Shown piece by piece: positions 35,301 to 45,891 of a stretch of DNA of 64,000 nucleotides. Origin of the DNA: Steinernema hermaphroditum (taxonomy: Eukaryota > Nematoda > Chromadorea > Rhabditida > Steinernematidae); contig CM059621.1 of assembly GCA_030435675.1 (NCBI GenBank), positions 15,872,001 to 15,936,000 of the forward strand, written 5' to 3'. Position 1 is the stretch's first letter; each line of letters opens with the position of its first letter. Below the pieces are notes generated by a model. That model saw only the letters and a list, made by a program, of their open reading frames with translations. It searched no databases and had not been told where the DNA came from. The position numbers and the translations under genes are program-made.

Positions 35301-36257
35301 ATACCCTTTGCGGAACGACCCGAGTACATTTTAAATGCATCGCCGTTCGAACAATGCTACATTGCACTCCCACACATAGCACTCACACCACATCTTCACA
35401 CGAGAAGCTACGTCGACAACACTCGTTGTGCTCTTGTGACCTCACCAGTGATATTAACTCGCCATCTACGAACAATCTTCTTTGGCGCGTTTCTGTTCGC
35501 ATTCACTCTTGCTGGAAACGGATGTTTCTCCGACAAGGTAGCAGCCTTTTCTGGACAGCTTTATGGACACTTTGACAGCAGTAATGTGACAAAACGTTGT
35601 GAAAACAAGGAGAATTTAATGAATTATGCAACACAAGAATGCGGTCAGGTGAGCAATCTGTCATCATACTGTTGAAAAAAAATGACTCGTTCAGATCCCC
35701 AAAGAATGCGTTTTTAAACAGAGATGTGACACCAGAGCGGAACTGTACGAATTTATGGAATATGAATGTTGTGATTCGCATAAATGTAGGTTCGTCAATC
35801 CCTAAAACTTCATCCCGAAATGCTTAATAATCCAAATTTTATCTTTGTAGATGCACCCGACTGTGACTTCCAACTATCCCGGATTCCAAATCTGTTAGAA
35901 TCCACCAAAAGCCACGTTAAGGATCTGCTTTCGTTGTCAGAAAAAAATGCGAACGGCTCGTCAAGACAGAAATAATTCTGCAGTTGAATCTCTGCGACCG
36001 AAAATTGATAAAAATATCCTGCTTCTTAACGACGAATGGCACAGCTCAATGAACCTATCAGAGCCCGATCTGAACGTTAATCCAGGATGTCCAAACGTAA
36101 AAGAACAGCTTTAAAGTAATTTACAATGATTTATCGAATAGATATCAGCAATGACATTCGCAAACGATTCGTTCATCACACGAGAATTTGTGCTTCACGA
36201 ATTGAAGCGACAAATTGCGGTGCATTTACTTTATACAGAGATTTTGTCTCTTCCGAC

Positions 36258-37536
36258 CAGTGATGCCGACGAGTCCGAAAACGAGTCCGGACTCGTTGGT
36301 CCGGACTCGAGACTCGAGACTCGGACTCGGACTCGATGGGTTTTTGGGCATCGAGTCCGGACTCGGACTCGGACTCGTTTGAAAATTGCCATCGAGTCCG
36401 GACTCGGACTCGGACTCGTTTCAAAATTCCAAACGAGTCCGGACTCGGACTCGGACTCGATGGCTTTTCGAGCATCGAGTCCGGACTCGAGACTCGAGTC
36501 CAAACGAGTCCGGACTCGAGTCCGCAAACGAGTCCCGGCGCGCGTCACTTTCATTTGTGACGGTTGATTACGGTGAACTTTTTTCGCGCTCTTTCGTATG
36601 GGTTCTGCAGCTATTGTTTGCTGCGTATCATTTCCAAGTTTTCTTGCGCCGACTCCACTCAATTCCAGCAGTCCGCCCGTAATTTTTGAATGAATCCTTC
36701 CGTAATTTTTGATTGAGTTGAACGTACTTTCAAAAAATACTGAAACTTTCAATTTTAATATTTGCTGTCCTGTAATAATGGATGGACTTGCTGATGCCTC
36801 ACCCGGCAGTCGTGAAGAAGAGCCCGACTCTACGTCGGAGAAAGAGCCGGATTCTACGCCGGATTTTACGTCGGACTCTACGTCGACAGATTTATACAGA
36901 TTTATTTTGCGATCTCATATTGCTTCACAATGTCGCACCCCAATTTCTACGTCGACACCAACAGAAAACAATGTTACCGTCCCGGTATTTATTGCTGTTG
37001 GTAGTCAGAAACGGAAGGACCGGAGAACGGAATCGGTCTGGCAGTTCTTCGAGCAAGTTGAAAAAGGCGTACGATGCAAGTAAGTTTCAGCCACCTTGAG
37101 CAAAAGTGAACAAGAGTTTTAGAGCTTGCAAATTGGAGTTATCAGGGCGAGTAAGCAGTTCCATGAGGAAGCACCTTAAGACAAAACATCCAGCTCTGCA
37201 CTTAGAACGTTCTTAATCATGAACTTTAAGTTCTTATCCAACTGTTGATACTTTTTACCCGTTTTTGTTGTTGTTACTCATTGTTGATTTATATAAAACT
37301 GAGGAAGCGAGACCAGAACATTATCACTTTTTAGCTCTCCCGCCGAAATCCGATATTCGGACTCGTTTAGGACTCGAGACTCGACGAGTCCGGCGAATTT
37401 TTTCGAGTCCGGACTCGGACTCGATGGGTTTTTGGGCATCGAGTCCGGACTCGGACTCGGACTCGTTTGGAAATTCGAAACGAGTCCGGACTCGGACTCG
37501 GACTCGATGGGATTTCGGACTCGTTCGGCATCACTG
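36258..37536 (+). mobile_element. hAT-type DNA transposon, non-autonomous, with BED finger
   Basis: A 1279-bp element with terminal inverted repeats starting CAGTGATGCCGA and flanked by the 8-bp direct repeat CTTCCGAC (36250-36257 and 37537-37544), the hAT hallmark. Subterminal regions (36270-36540 and 37350-37520) consist of tandem GAGTCC/GGACTC words, arranged as palindromes. The uninterrupted target sequence at 60807-60814 (reverse complement GTCGGAAG) proves the boundaries. The coding part is a BED-finger gene only; no DDE transposase domain is present. Confidence 0.93.
36778..37216 (+). CDS. BED-type zinc-finger protein of the hAT element
   Basis: Exons 36778-37079 and 37123-37216 give 131 residues. 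The N-terminus is rich in Asp, Ser and Thr (EPDSTPDFTSDSTSTD). The C-terminus is a BED finger: SVWQFFEQVEKGVRCKACK, then SSSMRKHLKTKHPAL, with the V-W-x-F-F motif, CxxC and H-x4-KH. BED fingers are the DNA-binding part of hAT transposases. The protein stops immediately after the finger, so the catalytic part is missing. It may still bind element ends; that is inference. Confidence 0.85.
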
Positions 37537-37861
37537 CTTCCGACAACACTTATGATCTGTGCAAATGCACAAAACGAAGATGTCACTCTGGCCAATATTT
37601 TTCCTTCGGCCTACAATCCCTTAACGCTTACACAAAGCTACTACAACAGACATCACTGTTCTGCCCTGTTTCCTGAACTTCTTCCTCGTATAAGTAAGAC
37701 CTGCCCTCTTTGATCAAAACTGCTTTCAAATTCTTCTTTCAGCTGCGTACGCCATCGATCTATTCCATAATGCCTCCATGGGATTAGAGCCAGACGACAA
37801 GAATTTTTGGGAACAACCGGACGCAGGGGTTGCGTATAAAGTATACGCAACACTTTAGAAC

Positions 37862-38945
37862 TTTTAGGGTGTCTCTATCCCCATAGACGAATAGAGCGAG
37901 TTGGGGCACTGAAAATGGGACACTTGATAAACATTCCTTTTTTCGTCATGATTGCACTTGCAGCAAAACTGATAAGCGCGTTGTTGAGTACAGTGAACCT
38001 TACACCATGATTGACGGCTTGTCCATTGCATTCCTCCTGATGTTGAAGGTCTATTCTATCTTGATGGGGCATTTTTTTGGCACCCTGTGATGGCGAAATG
38101 CGAAGTGATGAAGGGGCTTCCTATGGTATTAATTATGTAATGGACGACGACTGCCTTCAGCCACGTACATCGCTGGGGCTTGCCTACCGAATGCACCTAT
38201 AGCTGTGTTGGTCATTTATCACAACATAAGCAAATCTCAAAATGATGACTTTGTCGGATCACCATGTTCTGTTACCTCTAACGTTTCCAGTTGGTTAAGT
38301 ATCATAACAGGCTGCCGGGATATGAAGCAAGTAGCTATAGCTCGCAGCTACCATACCCACATAGCGAATCCGCGAGCTCACTTCTACTTTACAGAAATAG
38401 AGGCCGAACGTTGAAAAAGTCACACTTCAGCAATGGTGCCTGAGACCTGACATTTTCACGTTGACCGACCCCTGGAATGGCTCTTTATTTTGAGCTGAGA
38501 GATCCCAGTTTGCACATTCATATAGCACTCTGTTAGCTCTATCTAACTGTCATATGTGCTTATCCACAAAATTGCGACATCAGAGGAAATCACTCTGAAT
38601 AAGACAAAGAGGTCGAAAATTGGACCAAAAGTTTTGCGACAACACACCCTGCTTTTTCCATGAACGCGGCATCCGGATTTTGCCCGAGAAGTGGCCTGTA
38701 GTAGCTCATGCGATTGGTGAATACCTTGGGTGAAACGGGTGAAGCTTTGAACAATAAACAACCATTAAAAAATGTCCCATTTTCAGTGATCCAACCCAAT
38801 ATTTGCACATATAATCGTTTCCGGAGATATTTTTATTTTCTTTTTTTTGCGAATCGTCAATGGCTGGCCGCTGTGCGACGTGCTTCGTCTTTGTTATGTT
38901 TCTCCGATTTTTTCCTATTATTTTGGCTATCTTTTGTAAGCTTAT
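37862..38945. other. No gene recognised
   Basis: Short frames only. From about 38830 the sequence becomes similar to the end of the F-box-like gene region at 44.44-44.6 kb. Confidence 0.4.
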
Positions 38946-38953
38946 GTTTAAAG

Positions 38954-39028
38954 CAGAGATGGGAACTCGAGCCGATTTCGCAATCCGAGCCGAGCCGCTA
39001 GCCGGCTCCGGCTCAGTTCCCATCTCTG
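38954..39028. mobile_element. 75-bp hAT-type MITE
   Basis: Tiny element with near-perfect terminal inverted repeats (CAGAGATGGGAACT at the left, AGTTCCCATCTCTG at the right) flanked by the 8-bp direct repeat GTTTAAAG (38946-38953 and 39029-39036). The related sequence at about 44560-44575 reads GTTTAAAAGATCGC with no insertion and is the empty site. Confidence 0.92.
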
Positions 39029-39493
39029 GTTTAAAGGATCGCAATTGTGGAACACTCTAGCGTCGCATATTCGGTCCCTTCATAAATTCATCTATTGTGT
39101 TGTTCTACACGCTGTGGTTGATTTTGTACTTTCCAGGAACCGTGCCCTCGTGGGCGGATATAAAGTGTTTTCCTAAGTCGTGCCCCGCATCCCACGCACA
39201 GGAAGTATAACCGGAGCCATGCCTATCCCCTAACCCACCCCTGTAGCAAAACCACACAATATTAGACAGTAAATGGTTGTTTGATGTCTGAAATTTTCCT
39301 ATCAAGACTTGTCGCTCAAAAACTGTCGCCAATTAGGATTTCATTTCTCCGATTACGGTATGAACGCTCTCGTCCATCTCTTTTAGCGCAACAAAACCAG
39401 CCGAATTGCTGTGGTTTTCACTATGAATTGGGGAACGAAAATCACTGGTTCTGATGGTAAATAATTCTTTATTGCTTGGTAATACTCGCTCGG

Positions 39494-42400
39494 TCACTCC
39501 GAAGACTTCGTCGACGTCGACAGATTATGCATGCTCTGATTCTGCTGCCGGAACATCTCCTCGAGACGTCGGCGCGCCTTCTGCTCCTTGGCCAGCGTCT
39601 GCGAAAGTGTATTCACTTCCTGAAATTCACCTTGTCCTCTAGGTGCTCGGCAGGATACCCGATACCTTGAGGAGTGTGTTCATGTGGTTGGTGAGGGCGT
39701 AGACGGTGTCGACGAGGGACTTCTCGTGGACGACGACCTCGTCGCCGACCACCTCCTCCACGAGGATCTTCTCGTCTTCGGCGACGATCAGCTGCGGCGC
39801 CTGGTAGCCGAAGGCCGGCGTCCCGGCGGCCGCCCTCTGCGCGGCAGCGTTCCCTCGAGGCGTCTGCTGGGGTGGAGGAGGAGTGAAGTAGGCGGTGCCT
39901 ATCCGCAGCAGCACTGCGTCTTCTTGGTCCTCCATCGAGACTGAAAAGAGACATAGAAGTTTTGCAATTAACTCATACTATCCTCTACATTGTAGAAATT
40001 ATGATTCTTACCTCCCTTTCGCATCTTCACCGCCGAAGACCCATCAGACAAAGCGTAAGGTCCTCGGGAGGCCGTCAGCGGTCTCAGCGAGAAGCCGGAG
40101 AAGAGCCTCCGGGTCTTGGTTCCGCTGCTCCTCTGCGAAGCGCCGTTGTGTGTCGTCTGGATGTCGTAGTCCGCCTCGGGGAGGATCATCTCCAGTTCGT
40201 GGTTGAGGCGCATGTCCAGCGACGGTTTCTTGCGGAGTTCCGCCTTCACGGCGCTCGGCAACTGCTGCATCTGTGGTTTGCGGAGGGGCGACACCTCGGC
40301 CATCGACTTGACGTCGTTCGCCTCGAGACGGTGGGGCTGAATCGGCGAGATCGTGTTCGTCGCCGTGCACGACTCGTCGATGAGTACGCTGGGACAGAGG
40401 CCGAACGCCTCCATCCACGCCTGCGCGTCGTCGTAGGACAGCACCAACGCCTTCAGCACCACTTTCGACTCTGAAATGTGTTGTCTCGTTTCCGTTTCTT
40501 TTTCCATCACGATTCTCTGGGTTACGGTAATTGGTATCTCGATACACTTTCCAGACTCTCTCGAGAAGAAGGTATCTAGAGATAAGTCTAGAAGGCCATT
40601 TTCGAAGGTATTCAATCGTCAGATCGGTGGGAAAATGAAAGAAACCGACCGATCTCTGAATGGCCTCCTAGGGCCTAGAGCCGAGACCGGTCGGAAAGTG
40701 GAAAATAATGAACTGTTTTTGAAAATGGCTTTGCAGACTCTCTAGACTTCTGTCTGCTAGACACCCCCTAAAGGTCTCCAAGACAGGCTGAAACATGGAA
40801 CCTCAGTTCCATCCTGATTCTAAAATGTAGACAGAAAATCATCTAGACTCAACGTCTACTTACTTGTCTGGGCATAAATGTCCCCAAACGCACCTCTACT
40901 AACGGTGAACCCGTTGCTCAGTTCCATCCTGCTGACACTCAAATTCTCCAGCGGCAACTGCTCCTTCAGCTCGTAGAGTTTCGTCTCGCTCGGCTGGAGA
41001 AGAAGCAACGCGTTCTCCATGAGCACCAGGCACCGGTCGACGGCCTCCTCGTCGTCGCCGACGGTCACAAAGCCGAGACGGAGAATCTCGCCCAGCGCGG
41101 CCATCTCGCGCTCCGAAAAGCTCTTCTGGAGGTGGCCGGCGGAGAGGAACTCGAGTTGTGTCTCCCTCTGGCGCCTCAGAAGGGTACAGAACTCCTTCAG
41201 CTCCGAGTAGACGCTGAAGACGCGCTGCATGTCCCCTCGGTCGGGGTCCGATTCCTATAACGAATGGTGGGGGTACGGTATGTCTTCAGTACAATACCTG
41301 CATGGTGCGCTCCATTTCCTGGAACATGGCGGGGTACTTCTCCAGATGGCGGAAGGGTTCGCTGAGGCCGGTGACCAGAGCTTTGAGGTTGCTGCCGGAC
41401 GCCTCCAGGATCTTCGTTAGCTCATCTCTTAAAATAAGTTTTTTTTTTTATTTTGGTCACTTTCAATGCGTAAATCAAAGAAATCTTATACGTTTTCAAT
41501 TCAGAATGTCTACCGTCTTTTGGCTTTGTTACAGAGTTTTCAAAGGTATTTTCATCATTACAAGGATTAGATACCTTCAAAAAGCACATATCCCAGTCAA
41601 CGACCAACCTTTTAGCAGAGAGCACCTCAACAGCGACAGGGTGATTGTTACAGTAGGTCCTCAGGAGAGTCTTCAGTGTTTCCGCATATTTTAGGAAAGT
41701 GCCTCCGATTCGGGGAGTCGGAAGGCTGGCTGTCTGTCCGAGTTCCCCGAGGAAACATTTCTGAGAATCGAGGAAGGCTGCGATGTTTCCGGTCAGCTTT
41801 GCGTATTCTTTCTCTGTGAGTCTGAAAGTGAAAGAGATATTTCATCTGCTTTGAGACAAAGAGTCTGATGTCTACCAGACGAATAAGGGGAGAAAAATAT
41901 TTCACTGGCATTAACTTTGAGACAGACCGAATATGTAAGATGTCTCTGAGATATTTCATCCGCTTGTTTCATCGTTGTTACTGCAGTTTGAGACAAAGAG
42001 TCTAATGTCTACCAGTGAGAAAAAACATTTCACTGCTTTGAGACATCAGCTGTGCGACAGACAGTGTCTGTAGCATGTCTCACATGCCTTTTGCGTTAAA
42101 AAGTTCACCAAATCAGTCTTTTTCATGTCTAGACAACCCTAACTTCCAGAGGTCTACGTTACTAAACGTACATTTTGTTGCGTTCCACGGCGACGAGGAC
42201 ATTTCCGACGAGATTGTCCATGAGCATGATGTGCTCCGTCTCGTGGGTCACCAAGTCCAAAATCAGCTGCTTGCGGTACTTCAGCTGCTCCGCGTCGTCG
42301 TCGGGCGGCTCGGCGGCCTCCAGAAGCCCGGGGTCCTCGACGATCACCGCGTGATTCGAGGGGAACCATCCGGTGACGCCGTTCAACGTGCCCTCCCACC

Positions 42401-42562
42401 ATCCGCCGTCCAGCTGCTGGGTGATCGTGATCACGTCGTTCTTGCCGAAAGTGAGCTAAAGATGGGCCAAGTAGGACAACAGCGCCCAGCGAAACGAACC
42501 TCATCGTTGTTGCGACCAGCGAAGGGATACTTGGCGACGGCGACAACGCGCGAAGAGCTCAT
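39494..42562 (-). CDS. pix-1: PIX family Rho GEF (SH3-DH-PH, ARHGEF7 orthologue)
   Basis: Guanine-nucleotide exchange factor for Rac/Cdc42 that works with PAK and GIT at adhesions. Eight minus-strand exons (42562-42500, 42455-42172, 41821-41609, 41427-41298, 41254-40864, 40470-40012, 39940-39666, 39619-39494) give 646 residues. SH3 domain at residues 7-60: VVAVAKYPFAGRNNDELTFG and GGWWEGTLNGVTGWFPSN. DH domain: LILDLVTHETEHIMLMDNLV, LLRTYCNNHPVAVEVLS, LVTGLSEPFRHLEKYPAM. PH domain follows, ending VVLKALVLSYDDAQAWMEAF. The C-terminus has the GIT-binding motif KSLVDTVYALTNHMNTLLK and a coiled coil (LAKEQKARRRLEEMFRQQ), as in beta-PIX. The fourth exon uses a TTTTAAG acceptor. Poly(A) signal on the minus strand at 39468-39473. 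Confidence 0.95.
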
Positions 42563-43099
42563 CCCGGAAAGAAGAAGTGGGCAAAGCGCGCACTCCTAAC
42601 AGTCGCTGCTGCGATGACGCGTCGTGGCGGGAACCTGTGGCCGACGGGAGGCCGATTGACCGTCGCCGCCGATCGGAAATGCGAAGAGAGAAAGAGTTAC
42701 TATTACGACGCGTTTCGAACAAACAATGAGGCGAAAGTGAGAGGCTGTTCGGTGCAGAAATCGGAGGGTCGACAGGTGACAAATAGCCTTATGAGGGGCG
42801 GTTGTTCCTTCAAATTCCCCACCCTTTTGAGAGCTCAGGAGGGAGTGACTTTGTCATAGCGTTGCGTCGTCAAAATATTGATAATTGGAGTCAGTGAGGT
42901 GTCACTACAAACACCTTGTATATTCGAATCACAGTCCAAGATGTAAAATCCGTCTTCCTGGTTTTCCTCGATTGTTCAACTTATATCTAAACGGTATCTG
43001 AGTGCCCACACAACAAGCTACTGTAGTAAACATAAGCAAAAATTTATTTTGCATCTCCATGATGAATGCAAAGAGATTTCTGCAATGCTACCTCTTGAT

Positions 43100-43345
43100 C
43101 ACCGCATAGAATACCCTAAGGAGGTCCCACAACATTAGAAAAGATTGCCGAAAGCAAAGGAAAAATACAGAGAAACGTAACAAATACAAAGCACATGGAA
43201 CAGCGGCCAGTCGTTGACCGTTTGCGAAATAGGGACCTCCTTAGTGATTTTGTGTTGTTATCAAGAGGTATCAAGAGATCTCCTTACATTCATCGTGAAT
43301 ATGCAAAATTAATATTTTATGCTTACCTCTTGTACCACCTCTTGA
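43100..43345. repeat. Repeat block with inverted copy of the F-box gene 3' segment
   Basis: Two diverged direct copies of a 40-bp motif containing ACCTCTTGATCA and GAATACCCTAAG lie at about 43089-43130 and 43330-43370. Between them (43175-43235) is an inverted, diverged copy of 44460-44520 (motif AGCGGCCAGTCCTTGACC versus AGCGGCCAGTCGTTGACC). Confidence 0.65.
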
Positions 43346-43556
43346 TCAGCACACAGAATACCCTAAGTAGGTCTCTGTGCGGAACGACCCAAGTATATTA
43401 AGTACCACGAATTTCAGACCCGCATCGAGATGCTTTACATGTATCGCCGTTCGAGCAGAGATGCCCCACTCACACTACATCTTCACACGAGAAGCTCTGG
43501 TGTGATCTGTCCTTCCATTTGCATCACAACACTATTTGGCGATACACGTCGCTGCG

Positions 43557-44555
43557 ATGGAGTCGCTCCTTCCCGAACTCATCGCTCCTATTCTCGACTG
43601 CGTCACCTTCGAATCGCTCCAAAGTCTCTCCATGTTGGAAAGCTCGTGGCTGGAGTCGACGAAGATCGCCTTGGCTTCTCGCTTTGAAGGCGCCGTCACG
43701 ATCGCTTTCGTGAAAGGCTCCGATCTCGTAGAGTACTCAATGGAAAAGCGTCCTATACGCAAACAGAATCGGTTCTTTCGGATGCTTTCTGTCTTTGACG
43801 CTGAGCCAAGATCTTCCTGGACCTTCATTCCCGGTGACGCCGCCAACATCGAAACTCTCTCCCTCTCTGTGAAGATGATCGACCCCCGGAAGGACAAGGG
43901 TTTGGAAGAAGGCGTCCGTCAGGATCGCGCCCCTTTTCTTCAGGAAATAGGAAAGGTCTTCCGGCTAATGACTTCGTGCCGCAAAGTCGTCATTAACATC
44001 GCAAAACTGGACGCCTATCCCGAGGACCTTCTGGCCCTGCTGCCTCGAGACGGGCTTCCAGGAAAGGTCTTCCTGGACACAATCGACTGCGACGTCATCC
44101 CGCCTTTCGATATCCCTATCAGACTTCGAAGGGTTCCGTTCGACTCACTCAGTACGGATGCTCTCCAAGAGGCGTCGACCCTTCACGGAGAGCACGCTCT
44201 TGACTGGTTGCAAAAGCTTTGGCACAGACAGCCGCACGTGATGTGGGATGATCCAATTCCGATCTTCGTCGATCATTCGTGGTTTTATTTGCATCCTCCT
44301 TATTTCTTCACTATGTCGCCGGAACGCTTGGATTCGATGTACTTCGTTCTCATAAAACGAAGGTGGGGCCGCCGCGCGTTAGAATTTTCGACGGCGCGTT
44401 CAAGGTTGTATTTATTTTATTTCCTCCTTTGTTGCCTTCTTTCATACTTTGGTCATCCTTTTTCGCAAATGGTCAAGGACTGGCCGCTATGCGATGTGCT
44501 TCGTCTTTGTTATGTTTGTCCGATTTTTGCCTTTTTTTTCGGCTATCTTTTGTGA
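43557..44555 (+). CDS. F-box-like protein of a nematode-expanded type
   Basis: Single long exon of 332 codons. The N-terminus (MESLLPELIAPILDCVTFES, LQSLSMLESSWLESTK) resembles an F-box, the SKP1-binding motif of SCF ubiquitin ligases; nematode genomes contain many single-exon F-box-like genes with variable C-terminal regions. The remainder has no domain I recognise, and the last 50 codons are hydrophobic (FYFLLCCLLSYFGHPF) and overlap a sequence repeated at 38.83-39.08 kb and, inverted, at 43.18 kb, so the true C-terminus may be shorter. Upstream sequence 43370-43505 is shared with 35310-35420. F-box identity is tentative. Confidence 0.5.
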   Translation: MESLLPELIAPILDCVTFESLQSLSMLESSWLESTKIALASRFEGAVTIAFVKGSDLVEYSMEKRPIRKQNRFFRMLSVFDAEPRSSWTFIPGDAANIETLSLSVKMIDPRKDKGLEEGVRQDRAPFLQEIGKVFRLMTSCRKVVINIAKLDAYPEDLLALLPRDGLPGKVFLDTIDCDVIPPFDIPIRLRRVPFDSLSTDALQEASTLHGEHALDWLQKLWHRQPHVMWDDPIPIFVDHSWFYLHPPYFFTMSPERLDSMYFVLIKRRWGRRALEFSTARSRLYLFYFLLCCLLSYFGHPFSQMVKDWPLCDVLRLCYVCPIFAFFFGYLL

Positions 44556-44822
44556 TGTTGTGTTTAAAAGATCGCATCATCTATTGTGAAACGCTCTGGC
44601 GTCACATATTCGATCATTTGAGCATCAGAACGCACAGTCTGGGGGACACAATCAGTGGCCCATAGGAACGTACTAATTTTCGGGCTTGAAAGTTAAACTA
44701 ATTCTGGAAATCGAGTCGTAGTAAAAAAATCTGTCAGTTCGCTCCAGAGCTCTAGATTCTCCAAGACCGCGACTACGATCGCCTCAACCACGTGGGTCAG
44801 GAAGATCAGCGACACTCCAAAG

Positions 44823-45464
44823 GGTGTGGCGACAAGACCGCGCAGAAAATGACCGCGCAGAAATGACCGCGCAGCTCCTCTCCGGGATCTACTTCGTTTT
44901 CATGAAACGTCTGACTGTGAAGCGCCCATTTTTATCCATGAAGAGATCATTCTGAAGTCGATAGCGGTAGCGCTGTTGTTTCTGTCGAAGACCTCGTGCA
45001 CGGTTGATTCTATATTCTCGAATCGCTCGCATCGCGAACGCAAATAGAACCCCGATTTATAGTTATGAACTTTACTGTTACCGTCTGCGCCATAACCCGC
45101 CTCGAATTCCAGGATAGGCTCCTCTGGAACGAAGTCCTTGCCGATGTATGTTTTGAAGAACGATCGGAACAAATGGTCCATCTCTTCAGCTTCATCCCAC
45201 AAGGCGCAGAATCCTTGATAAACTTGATGTATCGGCAGAAACGCAAGCTTTGACAGGGATTTCATTATGATGCGGTCATTCTGAGAATTCCGGTAGCGCT
45301 GGAGGAGGTTGCTGTCCTTTTGTACTCGGCGAAAAACAGATTGCGCCATATGAAAATGACACAAGTTTATTGATATTCCCGGCCAAACATCCTCAGCAAA
45401 TGACATCTTCAAATTGCGCGGTCATTTCTGCGCGGTCATTTTTTGCGCGGTCTTGTCACGTAAT
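44823..45464 (-). mobile_element. Mutator-like element 2, GACCGCGCA-repeat termini
   Basis: 642-bp element flanked by the 10-bp direct repeat CACTCCAAAG (44813-44822 and 45465-45474), in the MULE size range. Both ends carry inverted copies of GACAAGACCGCGCA followed by repeats of AAATGACCGCGCAG. The interior encodes a fragment of MULE transposase on the minus strand. Confidence 0.85.
44900..45412 (-). pseudogene. MULE transposase, central fragment
   Basis: 170-residue open frame. SINLCHFHMAQSVFRRVQK is the CHxHxxQ block characteristic of MULE transposases, followed by a helical region (LPIHQVYQGFCALWDEAEEM, YKSGFYLRSRCERFENIEST). The FLYWCH finger and first catalytic Asp region are absent, as is a proper C-terminus. 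Remnant, not an active gene. Confidence 0.75.
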
Positions 45465-45505
45465 CACTCCAAAGAAGCTCTGCATAGCGACCGACCGGTG
45501 ACGAG

Positions 45506-45603
45506 GGTGTCCGGACATTTGCGTCCCGGACTTTTGCGTCCCGGACATTTGCGTCCCAAAAACCGGACATTTGCGTCCCGGTAAAACGGACATTTGCGTC
45601 CCG
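45506..45603. repeat. Left terminal repeat array of MULE 1
   Basis: Five tandem GGACATTTGCGTCCC-type words beginning GGTGTCC, with CAAAAACC and GGTAAAAC interruptions that recur inverted at the right end. Confidence 0.92.
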
Positions 45604-45891
45604 CGCGTTTTTTTATCGCCGTTTTTGTCATATTTCGTCACTGAAGTGGATATTTTAGTAGAACAAGACCAAGATAATCTCGTCATTTGCCTTTCTGTAA
45701 GGCTGTGCGAGTTGTGTGATAGAATCACAGGTCTTTTGCTGGGAAGGTGCTTCTTATGTCGTTCTCAACAACGCATTCTCAGCCGTATTCTGGCCCAAAA
45801 CATCAAAGGCATTCTGAAATCAGCAAATAAATCCAGCTGTTTATTTTTTTTTTCAAAAACGCTGGATTTATTTGCTGATTTCAGGTACACG

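Larger units (their letters stand above)
35436..37855 (+). pseudogene. Secreted cysteine-rich protein gene, interrupted by a hAT element
   Basis: An exon at about 35445-35648 begins with a hydrophobic segment (TIFFGAFLFAFTLAGNG) resembling a signal peptide, but no ATG is in frame. Cysteine-rich exons follow at 35697-35787 (CVFKQRCDT, YECCDSHK) and from 35852. An A-rich run at about 35941-35949 requires a one-base frame change to stay open. The exon at 36143 onwards is split by the transposon at 36258-36257/37536; its sequence resumes at 37545 and continues to an intron ending in TTCTTTCAG and a last exon closing at 37857. Missing start, frame change and insertion indicate a broken gene. A partial intact copy of the interrupted exon is at 60740-60985. 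Family not recognised. Confidence 0.5.

Noticed and set aside
36270..37520. GAGTCC/GGACTC arrays as a CRISPR or satellite array
   Set aside because: No unique spacers of constant length; the arrays are the subterminal parts of the hAT element, bounded by its inverted ends and target duplication. The host is a eukaryote.
39613..39954. Arginine-rich minus-strand frame as a separate protein
   Set aside because: It is a shifted frame over pix-1 exon 7, whose conserved KSLVDTVYAL motif identifies the real frame.
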